Shown here piece after piece: positions 30,420 through 32,034 of a stretch of DNA of 32,034 nt (its first letter is position 1; each line of letters starts with the position of its first letter). The DNA comes from CABMGO01 sp964574775 (GTDB lineage: Archaea > Nanobdellota > Nanobdellia > Pacearchaeales > GW2011-AR1), in NCBI GenBank assembly GCA_964574775.1, contig CAZNOS010000003.1:1-32034 (forward strand), in the 5' to 3' direction. The translations under genes were made by a program, and so were the position numbers. The notes below the pieces were generated by a model that worked only from the letters and a program-made list of their open reading frames with translations, ran no database searches and was not told the origin of the DNA.

Positions 30420-31622
30420 ATGTTTCGCAAAATGAAATTCACAAAAAAGATTTTAAAAAACGGGTTGGTAATTTTACACGAAAAGAGAGATGTTCCCGTG
30501 ACAACCGTGGTTTTAACCAGTAGATTTGGTGCGGCGTATGAGAGTGAAGTAGAGAAGGGTGTTAGTCATGTTATTGAACACATGTGTTTCAAGGGTACAA
30601 AAAAAAGGAGTGCCGAACAAATATCTTCCGAGATAGAGAATCTTGGCGGTATTTTAAACGCGTTTACGCATGAAGAAGTAACGTTATATCATGCCAAGTT
30701 GCCGTCATGTAATATGAATATTGCATTAGATGTTTTATTTGATGTCTATTTTAATTCCGTTTTTCCGGAGGCCGAGGTTGAAAAAGAAAAAAAGGTTATT
30801 TGTGAAGAAATTAAGATGAGGAAAGATAATCCTAGAATATATGTTTGCGATAAGCTCAAACAGAATTTATTTGGAAAGCCATTCGGTATAAATATCGCGG
30901 GAGATGAAAAAAGTGTGATGGATTTAACGCAAAAATATTTGGTTGCAAAACATAAAAAGTTTTATTGTCCAGCTAATTCAATTCTGTGTATTGTCGGGAA
31001 TAATGATATTAAAGATGTCTTGGCTTTTGTGGAAAAGTTTGATTTTCCAGAATCTGGCAAAAGAGAGTCCTTATATGACGTTAAAAAAATAAACTTATGT
31101 TCCGAGGAAAAGAGGGCAGGTGTTGAGCAGGCAAATGTCTGTATAGGTTTTCATTTTCCAGTTGGTTCTTCTAATGAGAGGTACGCTGCAGAGGTATTTA
31201 ATAGCATATTTGGAGATGGGATGTCTTCTAGATTGTTTCTTGAGGTTAGAGAAAAAAGAGGACTGGTTTATGCAATTAAGTCTGAATTGGATTTGGGGAC
31301 AAAATATGGATATCTTTTAATTTATGCTGGGACCGACTCCACAAAAGTTAAGGATGTAATTAGTATTTGTACGGAGGAATTTAGAAAAATGAAGAATTTA
31401 TCAGAAGAGGAATTGGCGGTCGCAAAGAAGAAAGTTATCGGTGATAGAGTTGTCGGGTCCGAGGGAAGCGAGGAGAGTGCAATAAGCATTGTCTTAGAAG
31501 AAATTATGGGAGATGCTAAAGATTACTATACCTTTAACAAGAAAATTAATAGTGTTTCTATAGAAGACATGAGGGCCTTAGTAAGTAGTGAAAAATATTC
31601 ATATGTTATATTAAGCCCGTAA
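30420..31622 (+). CDS. M16-family zinc metallopeptidase, 400 aa
   Basis: The inverted zinc motif HxxEH is present as HVIEH (residues 50-54), with the third ligand in the CEEIKMRKDNP segment (Glu129/130), as in bacterial processing peptidases and PqqL-like enzymes. The second, non-catalytic half (about 210-400) has the GDGMSSRLFLEVREKRGLVY segment typical of single-chain M16B peptidases. The TATA element TTATAATT at about 30401-30408 would start transcription close to 30432, so the second ATG (30432, MKFTKK) is an alternative start; TTG at 30414 is less likely. It has no signal peptide, so it probably degrades peptides in the cytoplasm. Confidence 0.9.
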   Translation: MFRKMKFTKKILKNGLVILHEKRDVPVTTVVLTSRFGAAYESEVEKGVSHVIEHMCFKGTKKRSAEQISSEIENLGGILNAFTHEEVTLYHAKLPSCNMNIALDVLFDVYFNSVFPEAEVEKEKKVICEEIKMRKDNPRIYVCDKLKQNLFGKPFGINIAGDEKSVMDLTQKYLVAKHKKFYCPANSILCIVGNNDIKDVLAFVEKFDFPESGKRESLYDVKKINLCSEEKRAGVEQANVCIGFHFPVGSSNERYAAEVFNSIFGDGMSSRLFLEVREKRGLVYAIKSELDLGTKYGYLLIYAGTDSTKVKDVISICTEEFRKMKNLSEEELAVAKKKVIGDRVVGSEGSEESAISIVLEEIMGDAKDYYTFNKKINSVSIEDMRALVSSEKYSYVILSP

Positions 31623-31750
31623 GTAGGCTGTTTTTATCCGTGAGAAATATAGAAAAGAAAGACTTTGTGGCTTTAAATAAATATTGTTTTGTAATATATG
31701 TTATAATTTATATACAGGTTTTTAAATTGGTTTTTGTTTTTTTTATTTTG

Positions 31751-32023
31751 ATGGATACAGCGACTAATCTTTTTACAAGGGATTTAAAAAGATCTATTTT
31801 AATTGATGGGCTTGATGCACTTCTTTTGGGGAGAGATGTTTTTAATGAGTGGGCCGATGGTTATTATTGCAATCAAGAAACTACAGTGCCGAGTGAGATG
31901 GATTATTTGGGTCAGTTTAGATATTTTGTTAATACTGGTTTGAGTTTCGGATTTCGTCCATTTAATCCACGGTCTTCTCCAAAAGAGGTTGAAAAAATTT
32001 TAGATGCATTAGAGGAAGAATAA
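31751..32023 (+). CDS. hypothetical protein, 90 aa
   Basis: No family is recognised. The acidic, soluble product begins MDTATNLFTRDLKRSILIDG and ends in KEVEKILDALEEE. The start at 31751 is preferred over the GTG at 31640: a TATA-like TTTTTAAATT near 31719-31728 lies about 27 bp above it, and the 37 residues upstream of it are very hydrophobic and encoded by A/T-rich promoter-like DNA. It is on the same strand as the M16 gene but appears to have its own promoter. The stop is only 9 bases from the window end. Confidence 0.6.
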   Translation: MDTATNLFTRDLKRSILIDGLDALLLGRDVFNEWADGYYCNQETTVPSEMDYLGQFRYFVNTGLSFGFRPFNPRSSPKEVEKILDALEEE

Positions 32024-32034
32024 AATTTTATAAA

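Overview
The window is about 32 kb of low-GC archaeal chromosome, most likely from a DPANN-type archaeon (Woesearchaeota/Pacearchaeota-like; the lineage is inferred, not proven). Signs are an Orc1/Cdc6 next to both subunits of D-family DNA polymerase, an Lhr helicase, a DRG-type GTPase, Dph6, PRC-barrel and tandem Lrp proteins, and many genes whose ATG lies 24-28 bp below a TATA box (leaderless transcription).

Layout. 1-6.0 kb is an accessory region of small genes: hypothetical proteins under near-identical promoters, an HNH endonuclease, a two-gene cassette bracketed by a 23-bp direct repeat, a ribbon-helix-helix protein, two small membrane proteins, and three DNA-binding (winged-helix/coiled-coil) proteins with an iteron-like repeat cluster and two Orc1-box-like 28-bp repeats. 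6.1-9.4 kb is an Lhr helicase overlapping a COG1407-type phosphoesterase. 9.4-10.7 kb holds a frameshifted amino-acid-kinase-like gene, tRNA-Ser(CGA), an unrecognised conserved gene and a PRC-barrel gene. 10.7-11.2 kb is a very AT-rich, G-run-containing intergenic region that looks like a chromosomal origin, followed by orc1/cdc6, polD small subunit (DP1) and polD large subunit (DP2).

At 18.1-21.3 kb a full polymerase-and-PHP-domain bacterial DNA polymerase III alpha subunit (DnaE) sits just downstream of the archaeal PolD genes, under an archaeal leaderless promoter. Two unrelated replicative polymerases therefore lie together. At 21.3-23.2 kb is a three-gene operon of unknown function in which every gene is preceded by a tiny ORF (29, 29 and 17 codons) ending in a Lys-Gly-Gly stretch that also encodes the Shine-Dalgarno sequence; two of the tiny ORFs are clear paralogues. 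This is the least explained system in the window.

23.3-32 kb contains a tandem Lrp-like regulator, a TctA-family membrane protein with a membrane-anchored OB-fold partner, a YjdF/DUF2238-like membrane protein and a degenerate relative of it fused to a Schlafen-type AlbA_2 domain, a DRG GTPase divergent from dph6, a methyltransferase resembling the ArmA/Rmt 16S rRNA methyltransferases, a DUF378 protein, an M16 peptidase and a final hypothetical gene. No CRISPR array, rRNA or recognisable IS transposase was seen.
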